From: an uncultured Christensenella sp.
Lineage (GTDB): Bacteria > Bacillota > Clostridia > Christensenellales > UBA3700
Assembly: GCA_910578245.1 (NCBI GenBank)
Contig: CAJTPC010000002.1
Span: forward strand, 1 to 64,000
Direction of reading: 5' to 3'
Length of the DNA stretch: 64,000 bases
The translations under genes and the position numbers were made by a program. Below the pieces are notes generated by a model. It was not told the DNA's origin and ran no database searches. It saw only the letters and a list, made by a program, of their open reading frames with translations. Shown in pieces: positions 7,570-16,598 of the stretch; position 1 is the stretch's first letter, and each line of letters begins with the position of its first letter.

Positions 7570-8970
7570 TTACTTCTTTTCCTCTTCTAGTTTTGCCTTA
7601 ATCGGGTCGTAATACATCTCAAGAAACTTATCCTTAATACGCTTCATCTCCGAGCGTGGCAACAAGGTCAGAAGCTCCCAACCAATTTGCAAAGTTTCTT
7701 CAATGGTTCTATTGGTATAGAAGCCTTGGTTGATATATCTCTTCTCAAACTCTTCTGCGAAAGCTGCGTACAGTCTATCAAGCGGAGTGAGCGCAGCGTC
7801 GCCAAGTATAGCCGACAGTTCTTTACACTCCTTACCTTTAGCGTACGCCGCAAAAAGCTGGTTCATATTGCCCGAATGGTCTTCTCTGGTCTTGCCTTCG
7901 CCAATACCTTTTTGTTTTAGACGGCTAAGCGACGGAAGAACATCAATAGGCGGTGTATAACCTTTTTTGTAGAGTTCTCTACCAAAGATTATTTGACCTT
8001 CGGTTATATATCCCGTCAGATCGGGGATTGGGTGCGTTTTATCATCTTCGGGCATAGTAAGTATTGGAATTTGAGTGATACTACCGGCTTTGCCTCTTAT
8101 TCTGCCCGCTCTCTCATACATCGTAGCAAGGTCAGTATAAAGATAACCGGGATAGCCTCTTCTGCCCGGCACTTCTTTTCTTGCCGCAGATATTTCTCTT
8201 AGCGCTTCGCAATAATTGGTAATATCCGTCATTATTACAAGCACGTGCATACCCTTTTCGAAAGCTAAGTACTCCGCGGCTGTCAAAGCCATCTTAGGAG
8301 TTGATATTCTCTCGATTGCAGGGTCGTTGGCAAGATTGATAAACATTACGGCTCTTTCTATAGCGCCCGTCTTACGGAAGTCTTGCATAAAGAATTCCGC
8401 CTCTTCATAAGTAATTCCTAACGCGGCGAATACAACTGCAAATTTTTCATCGTTGTTAAGCACTTTGGCTTGACGGGCGATTTGCGCGGCGAGTTCTGCG
8501 TGAGGTAAGCCCGACGCTGAGAATACGGGAAGTTTTTGACCTCTTACCAAGGTGTTAAGTCCGTCGATAGCAGAAATACCCGTCTGAATAAACTCGTCGG
8601 GATAATCTCTTGCGGCAGGATTTATAGGTTGACCGTTGATATCGAGTTTCATATCGGGAATTATCGGCGCTCCGCCGTCCTTTGGATTACCCATACCGTC
8701 AAAAACTCTGCCTAGCATATCTTCGGATACGGCAAGCTCTAAGCTCCTGCCTAAAAATCTCGCCTTTGAAGTGGACATTTGTAAGCCTTGCGCGCCCTCG
8801 AAAAGCTGAACAAGCGCCTTATCCCTGTTGACTTCTAGCACCTTACCTCTTCTAATCCTTCCGTCCTTGCCCTTGATTTCGACAAGTTCATTGTAAGCCA
8901 CGCCGTCAACTCCGTCTACAAGCATAAGCGGTCCTACGATTTCTCTAATTGACTTATATTCCTTTAACAT
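7570..8970 (-). CDS. ntpB: V-type ATPase subunit B
   Basis: Non-catalytic nucleotide-binding subunit of the V1 hexamer, 466 aa. The N-terminal beta-barrel (MLKEYKSIREIVGPLMLVDGV) is followed by the Rossmann-type core, where the P-loop position reads FSASGLPHAEL, without the GKT of a catalytic subunit, as is normal for B. The ARKEVPGRRGYPGYLYTDLA motif and the SLSRLKQKGIG segment are also typical. It lies 9 nt downstream of subunit A. Confidence 0.97.
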   Translation of the reverse strand: MLKEYKSIREIVGPLMLVDGVDGVAYNELVEIKGKDGRIRRGKVLEVNRDKALVQLFEGAQGLQMSTSKARFLGRSLELAVSEDMLGRVFDGMGNPKDGGAPIIPDMKLDINGQPINPAARDYPDEFIQTGISAIDGLNTLVRGQKLPVFSASGLPHAELAAQIARQAKVLNNDEKFAVVFAALGITYEEAEFFMQDFRKTGAIERAVMFINLANDPAIERISTPKMALTAAEYLAFEKGMHVLVIMTDITNYCEALREISAARKEVPGRRGYPGYLYTDLATMYERAGRIRGKAGSITQIPILTMPEDDKTHPIPDLTGYITEGQIIFGRELYKKGYTPPIDVLPSLSRLKQKGIGEGKTREDHSGNMNQLFAAYAKGKECKELSAILGDAALTPLDRLYAAFAEEFEKRYINQGFYTNRTIEETLQIGWELLTLLPRSEMKRIKDKFLEMYYDPIKAKLEEEKK

Positions 8971-8979
8971 ATTCTCTCC

Positions 8980-10743
8980 TTAATCTACGTAAGCAAGTTT
9001 ATCAAGTTGCGCTTTCATATTGTCGTAGATCTCGTCAAATTTTGCTATTTCGCTCTCGGGTATAAACTTCATTCTGCCGATGGCTTCTCTTGCAGGTATT
9101 GCAATAATATCGTCAAAATCAGCGCCTTTTTTGAGAGCCTCTTGCGAGCATCTATAACATTCCAATATAAGATTAAGCATCTTAAATTGTTTGGTTAGAC
9201 TGGCAAAAGTGTCTACGTCATCGAAAGCGTCCTGTTGCAAGTAGTCTTCTCTGATAGATTTAGCTGTTTCCATTGTCAATCTGTCTTCATAACTCAATGC
9301 GTCTACGCCTACAAGACGAACGATTTCATCAAGATTTGCTTCTTCTTGCAATATCGTCATTGCCTGCTGACGGTTGTCATTCCAAGTTCTCTCCGTATTC
9401 TTACCGTACCACTGACCAAGCCTATCTACGTACAAAGAATAACTTTGCAGCCAATCAATAGCAGGGAAGTGTCTAGCGTACGCTAATGAAGAACTCAATC
9501 CCCAGAACACTTTGACAATTCTCAAAGTAGCCTGCGTAACAGGCTCGGACAAGTCGCCGCCCGGAGGGGATACGGCGCTGATTGCCGTAACGGAACCTAC
9601 TCTCTCGTCACTGCCCATAGCGTTGACTATGCCTGCTCTTTCATAATAACTTGCAAGTCTTGACGCAAGATATGCAGGATAACCTTCATCGCCGGGCATT
9701 TCTTCCAGACGGCTTGACATTTCTCTCAGCGCCTCAGCCCATCTAGATGACGAGTCCGCCATTATAGCTACGTTGTATCCCATATCTCTAAAGTATTCGG
9801 CAATCGTTATACCGGTATACATTGACGCTTCACGAGCAGCAACCGGCATATCAGAAGTATTGGCGATAAGCACGGTCCTCTTCATAAGCGCTTCGCCCGT
9901 CTTTGGGTCGATAAGTTCGGGGAACTCATTGAGAACGTCAGTCATCTCGTTACCGCGCTCTCCGCAACCTACGTATACGATTATATCGGCGTCAGACCAC
10001 TTTGCAAGTTGGTGCTGAACTACGGTCTTACCGCTACCGAAAGGTCCCGGTATACAAGCCGCTCCGCCTTTCGCTACCGGAAAGAAGGTATCAATTGTAC
10101 GTTGTCCCGTGACAAGCGGAGCAACAGGGTACATCTTACTCTTGAAAGGTCTGCCTATTCTGACAGCCCACTTTTGACACATCGTCACCTTGACGTCGCC
10201 CTTAGAAGTCGTGATTACGCATACAGCATCGTCAACGGTATGTTCTCCCGAAGATATAGACTTAATCTTACCCTCTACTCCTATAGGAACCATAATTCTA
10301 TGCTCAACCACTTTAGTTTCTTGCACTACGCCGAGAATATCGCCTGCGACTACGCTATCGCCTTTGGACTTTTTGGGCTGAAAGTCCCAACGTTTTTTAT
10401 GGTCTATAGCAGAAATTTCTACGCCTCTGCCTATTCTGTCGCCCGTCATTTCCACGAGTTTTTGTAGAGGTCTTTGAATACCGTCGTAAATACCCTCGAT
10501 AATACCGGGACCAAGTTCTACGCTAAGCGGCGCGCCTGTGGATATTACCTTTGCGCCGGTACCCAATCCGCTCGTTTCCTCATAGACCTGAATAGACGCT
10601 CTGTCATCGCGAAGTTCTATGATTTCGCCGATAAGATTTTCTTCGCCGACTCTGACTACGTCGAACATCTTGCAGTTGCGCATACCTTCCGCTACGATAA
10701 GCGGTCCGGAAACTTTGATAACTCTACCTACTTCTTGTTGCAT
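8980..10743 (-). CDS. ntpA: V-type ATPase catalytic subunit A
   Basis: ATP-hydrolysing subunit of V1 (587 aa). It has the Walker A motif GPFGSGKT (~232-239), the extra non-homologous insertion between ~115 and 200 typical of V/A-type A subunits, the ERGNEM segment, Walker B (NVAIMADSSSRWAEALRE) and EGYPAYLASRLASYYERAG. A TTG two codons upstream is in frame, but the ATG at 10743 has the correctly spaced site AAGGAAG, so I use that. The start lies 2 nt from the subunit F stop, implying translational coupling. Confidence 0.97.
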   Translation of the reverse strand: MQQEVGRVIKVSGPLIVAEGMRNCKMFDVVRVGEENLIGEIIELRDDRASIQVYEETSGLGTGAKVISTGAPLSVELGPGIIEGIYDGIQRPLQKLVEMTGDRIGRGVEISAIDHKKRWDFQPKKSKGDSVVAGDILGVVQETKVVEHRIMVPIGVEGKIKSISSGEHTVDDAVCVITTSKGDVKVTMCQKWAVRIGRPFKSKMYPVAPLVTGQRTIDTFFPVAKGGAACIPGPFGSGKTVVQHQLAKWSDADIIVYVGCGERGNEMTDVLNEFPELIDPKTGEALMKRTVLIANTSDMPVAAREASMYTGITIAEYFRDMGYNVAIMADSSSRWAEALREMSSRLEEMPGDEGYPAYLASRLASYYERAGIVNAMGSDERVGSVTAISAVSPPGGDLSEPVTQATLRIVKVFWGLSSSLAYARHFPAIDWLQSYSLYVDRLGQWYGKNTERTWNDNRQQAMTILQEEANLDEIVRLVGVDALSYEDRLTMETAKSIREDYLQQDAFDDVDTFASLTKQFKMLNLILECYRCSQEALKKGADFDDIIAIPAREAIGRMKFIPESEIAKFDEIYDNMKAQLDKLAYVD

Positions 10744-10745
10744 AA

Positions 10746-11072
10746 TCAATCTTCCTTATTAAACAATATGTCAGTGCCAATAGCTCTCTCCACGTCTGCC
10801 TTAATACCTTGCATACCGTAGCCGTTAGACTTGCCGCCGCTTGGTATGGGTATTATTGCCGGATAAGCCTTGGTCTTGTATTTTGCGAGCAAAGAATCCA
10901 TTTGCTCCGCTAGATTTTCCGTAATAAATATAACAGAATGAGTCTTGGCAAGCTTCTTTATAATAGCTTCGCCCTCTTCTTTGGTATCGGCGCAAAAAAC
11001 TTCCATACTGATAGCCTTGAACGCCAAAATCAAATCTTTATCTCCAACTACCGCTATCTTGCCTTCACGCAT
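10746..11072 (-). CDS. ntpG: V-type ATPase subunit F
   Basis: Small rotor subunit (108 aa; called NtpG in E. hirae) that binds the D shaft. It begins EGKIAVVGDKDLILAFKAI, the CheY-like alpha/beta start of this family, contains SVIFITENLAEQ in the middle and ends in a C-terminal helix. The start overlaps the end of subunit C by 8 nt. Confidence 0.94.
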   Translation of the reverse strand: MREGKIAVVGDKDLILAFKAISMEVFCADTKEEGEAIIKKLAKTHSVIFITENLAEQMDSLLAKYKTKAYPAIIPIPSGGKSNGYGMQGIKADVERAIGTDILFNKED

Positions 11073-12036
11073 ACAATTCCCTCAATCTGTCTTTAATGAC
11101 GTCTTTTTCAACGTCGTTTTTGAGAAGAATACAAATCATTCTCACTATCTTTATCTCTATTTTCTTAGCCACGTAGAATCCTGCGATAGGAGCTACGGAA
11201 AAGATGTCGTTGCGACCTTCTTTGAATATGTTAATGAGACTGTTGTCCCAAATTCTCTCAAATGACACAAAGTCTCCAGCCTTTAGAGCTTCTGCAATTT
11301 GCGGATACGGCGAATACGCCAACTTGTCTAGTACGCCTTGCGTATCTGTGTTGAAGAAAGATATATCCAGTTTACCTCCCTCGATAAAACTCTCTTTGAA
11401 CGCATCAACTTCACCCGCCTTGCTTGCTCTAACGAAAGCCGAAATATTCATCATATCTATATTCGTCTGCCAATATGCCGTCATAAACTTATTTTTGGCT
11501 TTCTTAAGCATTGCCATAATATCAATATAGCAAGCCTTATCAAGCGTCAAGTCTATAAATCTTGGGGACGTATTTCCGTCGGCTCTTGCGCTGTCAATTG
11601 TCATAAGAGCTTTTTGCATACTCTCGCTAAGCATAGAATAATCGTCTGCGTATATCATATCTTTGATTTCTTTGGGGTCGAGATTGCCCTTTGGCATAAG
11701 CATAAAATCAATGTCGTCAAGTCGCATATACTTGCCCTTGACTATAGCTTTAAGGTTGTGATAGTCAGCCTTGACGGCAAAGGTTTCCATACCTTGTCCG
11801 TCAGGCATTGCGTCGAATACAAATTCACTCACCTTTCTATCTTCAGCCTGCAAGATCTCATCGTAGTTCTTTGCGTCTGCAACTATACCGCCGCCGTAAG
11901 AACTCTCCATAAGCACTTTGATACCGTCCTCCAATGAATCGCTGTACGCCATACGCACAATCTTTTCGTTGGTCAAGAAAGTATTTTCTAAAGCCTTTAC
12001 TCTTGCATTCGAATAGACCAAGCTATTTTTTGCCAT
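11065..12036 (-). CDS. ntpC: V-type ATPase subunit C
   Basis: Rotor adaptor that links the V1 shaft to the membrane ring (homologue of eukaryotic subunit d), 323 aa, mainly helical. The YSNARVKALENTFLT opening and the FVRASKAGEVDAFKESFI segment fit the family, and its place between E and F matches the canonical ntp order. It is 6 nt from subunit E and overlaps F. Confidence 0.93.
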   Translation of the reverse strand: MAKNSLVYSNARVKALENTFLTNEKIVRMAYSDSLEDGIKVLMESSYGGGIVADAKNYDEILQAEDRKVSEFVFDAMPDGQGMETFAVKADYHNLKAIVKGKYMRLDDIDFMLMPKGNLDPKEIKDMIYADDYSMLSESMQKALMTIDSARADGNTSPRFIDLTLDKACYIDIMAMLKKAKNKFMTAYWQTNIDMMNISAFVRASKAGEVDAFKESFIEGGKLDISFFNTDTQGVLDKLAYSPYPQIAEALKAGDFVSFERIWDNSLINIFKEGRNDIFSVAPIAGFYVAKKIEIKIVRMICILLKNDVEKDVIKDRLRELYA

Positions 12037-12042
12037 TAGCCT

Positions 12043-12624
12043 TTACTCCCCAAACAGAATACTGTCGATATTGCTCTCAATCTTTTCTTTTATCAAAGAA
12101 AGTTCTAATTCCAAAGTAAGGTTTTTGTCGTAATTCTTGCCCGACAAAATAACTCCGCCTTTGAAATCGCCAAACTCATCGCTCTTCTTCAACGACTTTT
12201 TGCTCTTCTTTGCAAGGTCTGCAATCAACTTTTTGGTTATTACCTTATCGTCTTCCATTGCAACAACAACTTCATCGCCGTCCTCGCAACAAGACAAAAT
12301 CATACCCTCGATGAGCGCAAGATAAGTCTTTTTGTCAGCCTTGATAGCGCCCAAAGCCTCGTCAAACGCCATATCGATAATCTCTTTCTTTTTGCCCTGC
12401 AAGAGCTTCTTGACGTCTAGATTTGCAACGACTTGGCTTCGCTCCAACGCTTCTTGATACAGTCTGTCAGTCCTACCGGAATTGCTCTCGATAAATTTAT
12501 CGACTTGTCTTTGCGCCCTAGCAAGAATCTGACCTGCCGTATCGTTCGCCTCCGCTATATTAGCGTTGACTACTGTATTGGCGTCGTCTATTATCTTTTG
12601 GATAATTGCTTCTTTGTTGTTCAT
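12043..12624 (-). CDS. ntpE: V-type ATPase subunit E
   Basis: Peripheral stalk subunit, 193 aa. The N-terminal half is a long charged helix (IQKIIDDANTVVNANIAEAN...), the coiled-coil partner of the G-type subunit, followed by a compact C-terminal domain that contacts subunit B. Order and spacing (15 nt after K) agree with the operon. Confidence 0.92.
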   Translation of the reverse strand: MNNKEAIIQKIIDDANTVVNANIAEANDTAGQILARAQRQVDKFIESNSGRTDRLYQEALERSQVVANLDVKKLLQGKKKEIIDMAFDEALGAIKADKKTYLALIEGMILSCCEDGDEVVVAMEDDKVITKKLIADLAKKSKKSLKKSDEFGDFKGGVILSGKNYDKNLTLELELSLIKEKIESNIDSILFGE

Positions 12625-12639
12625 AATCTACCTTTTCTA

Positions 12640-13110
12640 TTACTTAATTAAGAACCAAACGCCCAAGAACGATATCAAAAGAGCGAGAAGCGCGTAAGTT
12701 TCTACCATTACGGTCATCAACAAACCTTTACCGGACGCTTCCGGACGCTTAGCTACCATTGCAATAGCCGAAGACGCGCACTTACCTTGATAGATACCCG
12801 ATACAAGACCTACGATTGCCATAGGCGCGCAAACTGCTACCATGCCCCAACCTTGAGCCGTAGTCCAGTTTCCCAACGTACCTCCCAAAACTCCTGCCTT
12901 CAAGAATACGATGAATGCAATAATAAGTCCGTAAATACCCTGTGTACCCGGCAAAAGTTGCAAAAGCAAAACTTTACCGAATTTGTTTGGGTCCTCACTG
13001 GTGACACCTGCCGCGGCTTGACCTGCAATACCTACTCCGATTGCAGAACCGCAACCTGCGAACAATGCCGCCAACGCTGCGCCTATCATTGCTACATAAA
13101 CTCCGTTCAT
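12640..13110 (-). CDS. ntpK: V-type ATPase membrane rotor subunit K (Na+-type signature)
   Basis: Proteolipid forming the ion-translocating ring, 156 aa with four transmembrane helices (two repeated hairpins). The ion-site residues known from E. hirae NtpK are recognisable: LPGTQGIYG (Thr/Gln in helix 2), GIYQGK (Gln in helix 3) and VMVETYALLALL (essential Glu in helix 4). This pattern indicates Na+ rather than H+ coupling. The ribosome-binding site AGGAGG is strong, fitting the high copy number of K. A 129-nt gap separates it from subunit I. Confidence 0.95.
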   Translation of the reverse strand: MNGVYVAMIGAALAALFAGCGSAIGVGIAGQAAAGVTSEDPNKFGKVLLLQLLPGTQGIYGLIIAFIVFLKAGVLGGTLGNWTTAQGWGMVAVCAPMAIVGLVSGIYQGKCASSAIAMVAKRPEASGKGLLMTVMVETYALLALLISFLGVWFLIK

Positions 13111-13239
13111 TATATTAACCTCCTGTGGTTTATATCTTTGTATTTTTTTATTTTTTATCTTTTATTTATTCTATCTTATCTAAGATATTTTTGAGATTAA
13201 CACCTACTTGCGTAGCCTACGCCTCATCCACATCACTTA

Positions 13240-15240
13240 CTACGCCTTTTTGCTCTTTACCTTTTTCACTTCGGGCGTTCCTATCGAGTAATACTTCATT
13301 TGACTGCCAAGCGGAGCAAACAATTCTCCTCCGCCGGTGTAGAACTTGCCGAAATATTCAACGAATTGCAATCTTGAATTATGCACGTACGCTCCAAGCG
13401 CGTTGATAGCTACGTTGAACGTATGACCTATGATACATATAGCTATTACCGCTACCACTCCCAAGACTTTTGGCAACATACCGTACATTATCTTTGCAAT
13501 CTCATTAAATACCATTGCTATAACGCCGGTCGCCAAGCCAAGACCGAAGATACGGGTATAACTCATCAAGTCGGAGAAGAAGTTGATGATACCGTACAAC
13601 GACGAAAATGCTCCGCTGATTTTCTTTGCGCCCTTTTTGCCGAAAGTACCCGAGAGCATAAGAAGTATAATTCCCGCCGCAAGGAGTACAATACCGACAT
13701 ACTTCATCCAGCTCCCCACCTTGCTTGCCAAATAAATACCGCCTATGCCAAGCGCTAAGAAGTACCAACTAAACGCCGAGGATATGCCCCACAACTTTTC
13801 GCCCTTTCTTATCAACGCAACCATGTTGATTGCCATACCTACAAACATCTGTATTAAACCTATCGCTAGACATACTACCAACAACGGCATAGGGTCTTCT
13901 ATCGGGTTAAACCAATACCACATGCCAAAACTACTTGCGCTAAGTCCAAAGTAAGAACCAAACAAAAATCCCCAGATAATTGTCGAAATACCGCCCATAA
14001 ATATAATCTTTACAAGGTTTAGTTGCCCCTTTGGCGGTTTTCTGATTGCAAGAATTAAACCTGCTCCCAACGTAAGCAATAATCCGTAACCCGCATCGGA
14101 AAGCATCATTCCAAACATAAGGAAGAAGAAAAATGCTACGCCCGGATTTGGGTCAATCTCCTTATAAAAAGGCGCGGAATACATATTCGTCACACTCTCG
14201 TAAGGCGCAACAATCCCGTTGTTTACCGCAAAAGTCGGAACTTCTTCGCCCTCAAGCGGGTCTCTAATCATAAAAGCAAGCGACAGCGGACTGTCTGCCA
14301 ACTCTTTTTCTACTCTTTGCGCTTCGCTCTGCGGTAGCCAAGCTTCCAAATAATAGGTAGCCTGAGTAACTTGCGTATTATTTCTGCTCTGCGCCTTTGC
14401 TACTTCAAGAGTAATATAATCATATAATTTCTTGACGTCCTCGCTTATGCTCTCAAAGGTCATAATTTTTTCGACAAGTCTATCGCTTTGTTTTTCGATA
14501 TTATCAATATTAGAATAACATTCTTCAATAATATGGCTTGCCGTCTTATCTTCGTTTACCGAACATACTGCAAATTCGACTTGAGTCAAAATCTCTTGAA
14601 TATCTTCTCTTTTTTCCTTTGGAATTATTATCGCCACACCGCTGACAGCATTGCCGTTAAAGACTTCGTATTCTCCGCCTTTTTCTCTAATACTTTCCAA
14701 AATAGGAAGCTTTTCATTCTTGACTTCGCCAAGCATTACGTTGGCGGTTTTTGTATCCTTAAACCGCGAAAAAGCAATGCCCATATTCTTATACGGAGCC
14801 ATTGACTCAAGCATAGTATTTTGTTTCTGCTTTTCTGCCTTGAGAGAAATTATCTCGTCTTTGCAAGCCTTAAGCTCTTCTATCTGCGAAAAAATATCTG
14901 CTTGCGTATTTTTCAAATCTTCAAAATTATCGTAAGTAATAATTGGCTTTACTGCAAACATACCCCTGCCTTTAACAGGAGTATAGTCTATTTTGTGTTC
15001 CTTGACGAGTTTTTTTGCCGTGACCTTATATTCTTTGACAGTCTGCAAGCAAAATTCCAACTTGGCAAGTTTAACCTTATTCTCGTCAATATCTTGCTGA
15101 ATATCCACGCTATTCATCTTGTCGATTTTTTGCGTAGCGACAACTTCTGCGCAACCTAATCTGTGCAGTTTTTTAATCAAAGTATTACGCTCTGCAACGT
15201 TGCCTATCAAAAGCAACTTCTGCATATTACTTAATGCCAT
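13240..15240 (-). CDS. ntpI: V-type ATPase subunit I (membrane stator)
   Basis: Stator subunit of V0, equivalent to eukaryotic subunit a, 666 aa. The cytoplasmic N-terminal half (~1-340) contains coiled-coil stretches that meet the peripheral stalks. The C-terminal half holds about seven or eight transmembrane helices, starting at PNPGVAFFFFLMFGMMLSDA (a conserved signature) and including the SYTRIFGLGLATGVIAMVFN segment that normally carries the essential arginine. The start overlaps the end of the small stalk subunit by 14 nt. Confidence 0.96.
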   Translation of the reverse strand: MALSNMQKLLLIGNVAERNTLIKKLHRLGCAEVVATQKIDKMNSVDIQQDIDENKVKLAKLEFCLQTVKEYKVTAKKLVKEHKIDYTPVKGRGMFAVKPIITYDNFEDLKNTQADIFSQIEELKACKDEIISLKAEKQKQNTMLESMAPYKNMGIAFSRFKDTKTANVMLGEVKNEKLPILESIREKGGEYEVFNGNAVSGVAIIIPKEKREDIQEILTQVEFAVCSVNEDKTASHIIEECYSNIDNIEKQSDRLVEKIMTFESISEDVKKLYDYITLEVAKAQSRNNTQVTQATYYLEAWLPQSEAQRVEKELADSPLSLAFMIRDPLEGEEVPTFAVNNGIVAPYESVTNMYSAPFYKEIDPNPGVAFFFFLMFGMMLSDAGYGLLLTLGAGLILAIRKPPKGQLNLVKIIFMGGISTIIWGFLFGSYFGLSASSFGMWYWFNPIEDPMPLLVVCLAIGLIQMFVGMAINMVALIRKGEKLWGISSAFSWYFLALGIGGIYLASKVGSWMKYVGIVLLAAGIILLMLSGTFGKKGAKKISGAFSSLYGIINFFSDLMSYTRIFGLGLATGVIAMVFNEIAKIMYGMLPKVLGVVAVIAICIIGHTFNVAINALGAYVHNSRLQFVEYFGKFYTGGGELFAPLGSQMKYYSIGTPEVKKVKSKKA

Positions 15241-15553
15241 ACTTACCTTTTAACTCTTTGATAATACTTGCCGTGACTTTTTTCTTATTCTTTTCAAGCG
15301 CATTAATCATAGCTTCCGCCTGCTTTTTAGCTTCTTCAAGTTGAGCTTGCCTCAACTCCGCGCCTTTCTTCTCTCCCGCCTCGATAGCAGATTGCTCTTT
15401 GGAGTACTGTTCGTCCTTAGCGTTGACAATCATAGCGTCGGCTTTGACCTTTGCCTCGCTTACGATATTATTCGACTCGTTGACCGATGCTTTGACAATT
15501 TCTTGCGCCTTGTCCTCAGCTTCTATAATACTGTCTATCATCTCTTCTATCAT
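15227..15553 (-). CDS. ntpF: V-type ATPase small peripheral stalk subunit (G/H type)
   Basis: First gene of the V-ATPase operon, 108 aa, almost entirely charged helix (EEMIDSIIEAEDKAQEIVK ... EAKKQAEAMINAL), expected to form the coiled-coil peripheral stalk with subunit E. I start at the ATG at 15553 because GGAG lies 8 nt upstream; the ATG two codons earlier is only 2 nt from it. The gene order F-I-K-E-C-G-A-B-D is the classical ntp order. Confidence 0.88.
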   Translation of the reverse strand: MIEEMIDSIIEAEDKAQEIVKASVNESNNIVSEAKVKADAMIVNAKDEQYSKEQSAIEAGEKKGAELRQAQLEEAKKQAEAMINALEKNKKKVTASIIKELKGKYGIK

Positions 15554-15571
15554 GCTCATATCTCCGTCGAA

Positions 15572-16021
15572 TTATTTGAAATACTTATTTTCTATCTCGC
15601 TTATCTTTGCAACTCTCCCCGTATGTCTTCCGCCCTCAAACGGTGTATCAAGCCACGTCTGTACCATTTGACCTGCGAGTTCTTCGCTTACCACTCTTCC
15701 GCCGATAGAAAGGATATTTGCGTCGTTGTGTTGAGCGCACATTTGAGCGGTGAACAAATCGTGACATACTGCGGCTCTCACGCCTTTGACCTTGTTGGCG
15801 GCTATGCTTATGCCTATACCCGTTCCGCAAAGAATAATGCCTTTATCGACTTCGCCTTTAGACACTGCCTCCGCAACCCTCAAAGCATAATCGGGATAAT
15901 CCACCGACTTGGTATCGCAACATCCCATATCAATTATCTCTATATCGTTCTCTGCTAAAACCTTTTTGACAATTGGTTTCAACGCTATACCGCCGTGGTC
16001 ACATCCTATTGCAATCTTCAT
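15572..16021 (-). CDS. rpiB: Ribose 5-phosphate isomerase B
   Basis: Interconverts ribose 5-phosphate and ribulose 5-phosphate in the pentose phosphate pathway. The 149-aa RpiB/LacAB fold is clear: MKIAIGCDHGGIALK at the start (with the conserved Asp-His), the catalytic cysteine in IILCGTGIGISIAANKVKG (~65) and the histidine-containing loop CAQHNDANILSIGGR. It lies 18 nt upstream of the V-ATPase operon and may share its promoter. Confidence 0.96.
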   Translation of the reverse strand: MKIAIGCDHGGIALKPIVKKVLAENDIEIIDMGCCDTKSVDYPDYALRVAEAVSKGEVDKGIILCGTGIGISIAANKVKGVRAAVCHDLFTAQMCAQHNDANILSIGGRVVSEELAGQMVQTWLDTPFEGGRHTGRVAKISEIENKYFK

Positions 16022-16060
16022 AAGTACTCCTAAGCTATATTTTTGTACTGGAATATTGTA

Positions 16061-16081
16061 GCATAATTTCCAAAATTATGC
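16061..16081. terminator. Intergenic hairpin between phosphatase gene and rpiB
   Basis: Perfect 9-bp inverted repeat GCATAATTT / AAATTATGC around a 3-nt loop. On the minus strand it lies downstream of the phosphatase gene and upstream of rpiB. It has no T-tract, so it may be a weak terminator or an RNA-processing hairpin. Confidence 0.35.
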
Positions 16082-16130
16082 AAGTCCTAATTTTTTATTT
16101 CTTTATAATATGCGATAATTAATATAAATT

Positions 16131-16598
16131 TTACTTTTTACTTTGGAAATTATTGTTTTCAAGCAATGTTTTCGCCTTTGCAACCACTGCGTCCATACCG
16201 CGTCTCAACTGCATTTCTACGGCAAGGTAATCCGCGCTATCTCCGCCGTACGGATCGGCAATATCGCCATTGCCGGTAATTTCGTCAAAACTAAAGAGTT
16301 TGTCCTCGTCAACGTAACCGATAAGCATATTTTTATGTTCTTTAGTCATAGTGACAACTAAATCGCAGTTAGAGAGCAAATTAGGCGTAACAGGCTGGGA
16401 CGTATGGGTAAAGAATATTCCCATACCCTCGATAATTTCCGCAGTATGTTGGCTCATAGATTCTCCGTATCCGCAGAATATACCGGCGCTGTCGGCTTCA
16501 AAATCCGTCAATCCGTCTTTGTCTATCTTCTCTTGTAAAATTGCTTGCGCCAAAGGCGAACGGCACGTATTGCCTGTGCATACAAACAAAATCTTCAT
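16131..16598 (-). CDS. Low-molecular-weight protein-tyrosine/arginine phosphatase
   Basis: 155-aa LMW-PTP fold with the P-loop CTGNTCRSP at residues 7-15 and the general-acid loop DPYGGDSADY near the C terminus. Position directly downstream of Sua5 and near rpiB matches Bacillus ywlE, a protein-arginine phosphatase, but the sequence alone does not separate arginine from tyrosine specificity. In YwlE the residue after the P-loop cysteine is a threonine, and here it is also T, which favours the YwlE-like assignment. The start overlaps Sua5 by 4 nt. Confidence 0.85.
   Translation of the reverse strand: MKILFVCTGNTCRSPLAQAILQEKIDKDGLTDFEADSAGIFCGYGESMSQHTAEIIEGMGIFFTHTSQPVTPNLLSNCDLVVTMTKEHKNMLIGYVDEDKLFSFDEITGNGDIADPYGGDSADYLAVEMQLRRGMDAVVAKAKTLLENNNFQSKK

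Noticed and set aside
15341..15958. 205-codon plus-strand ORF opposite rpiB and the V-ATPase stalk subunit
   Set aside because: Fully covered by two confidently identified genes on the minus strand; its sequence is Tyr/Cys/His-rich as expected for an antisense shadow.
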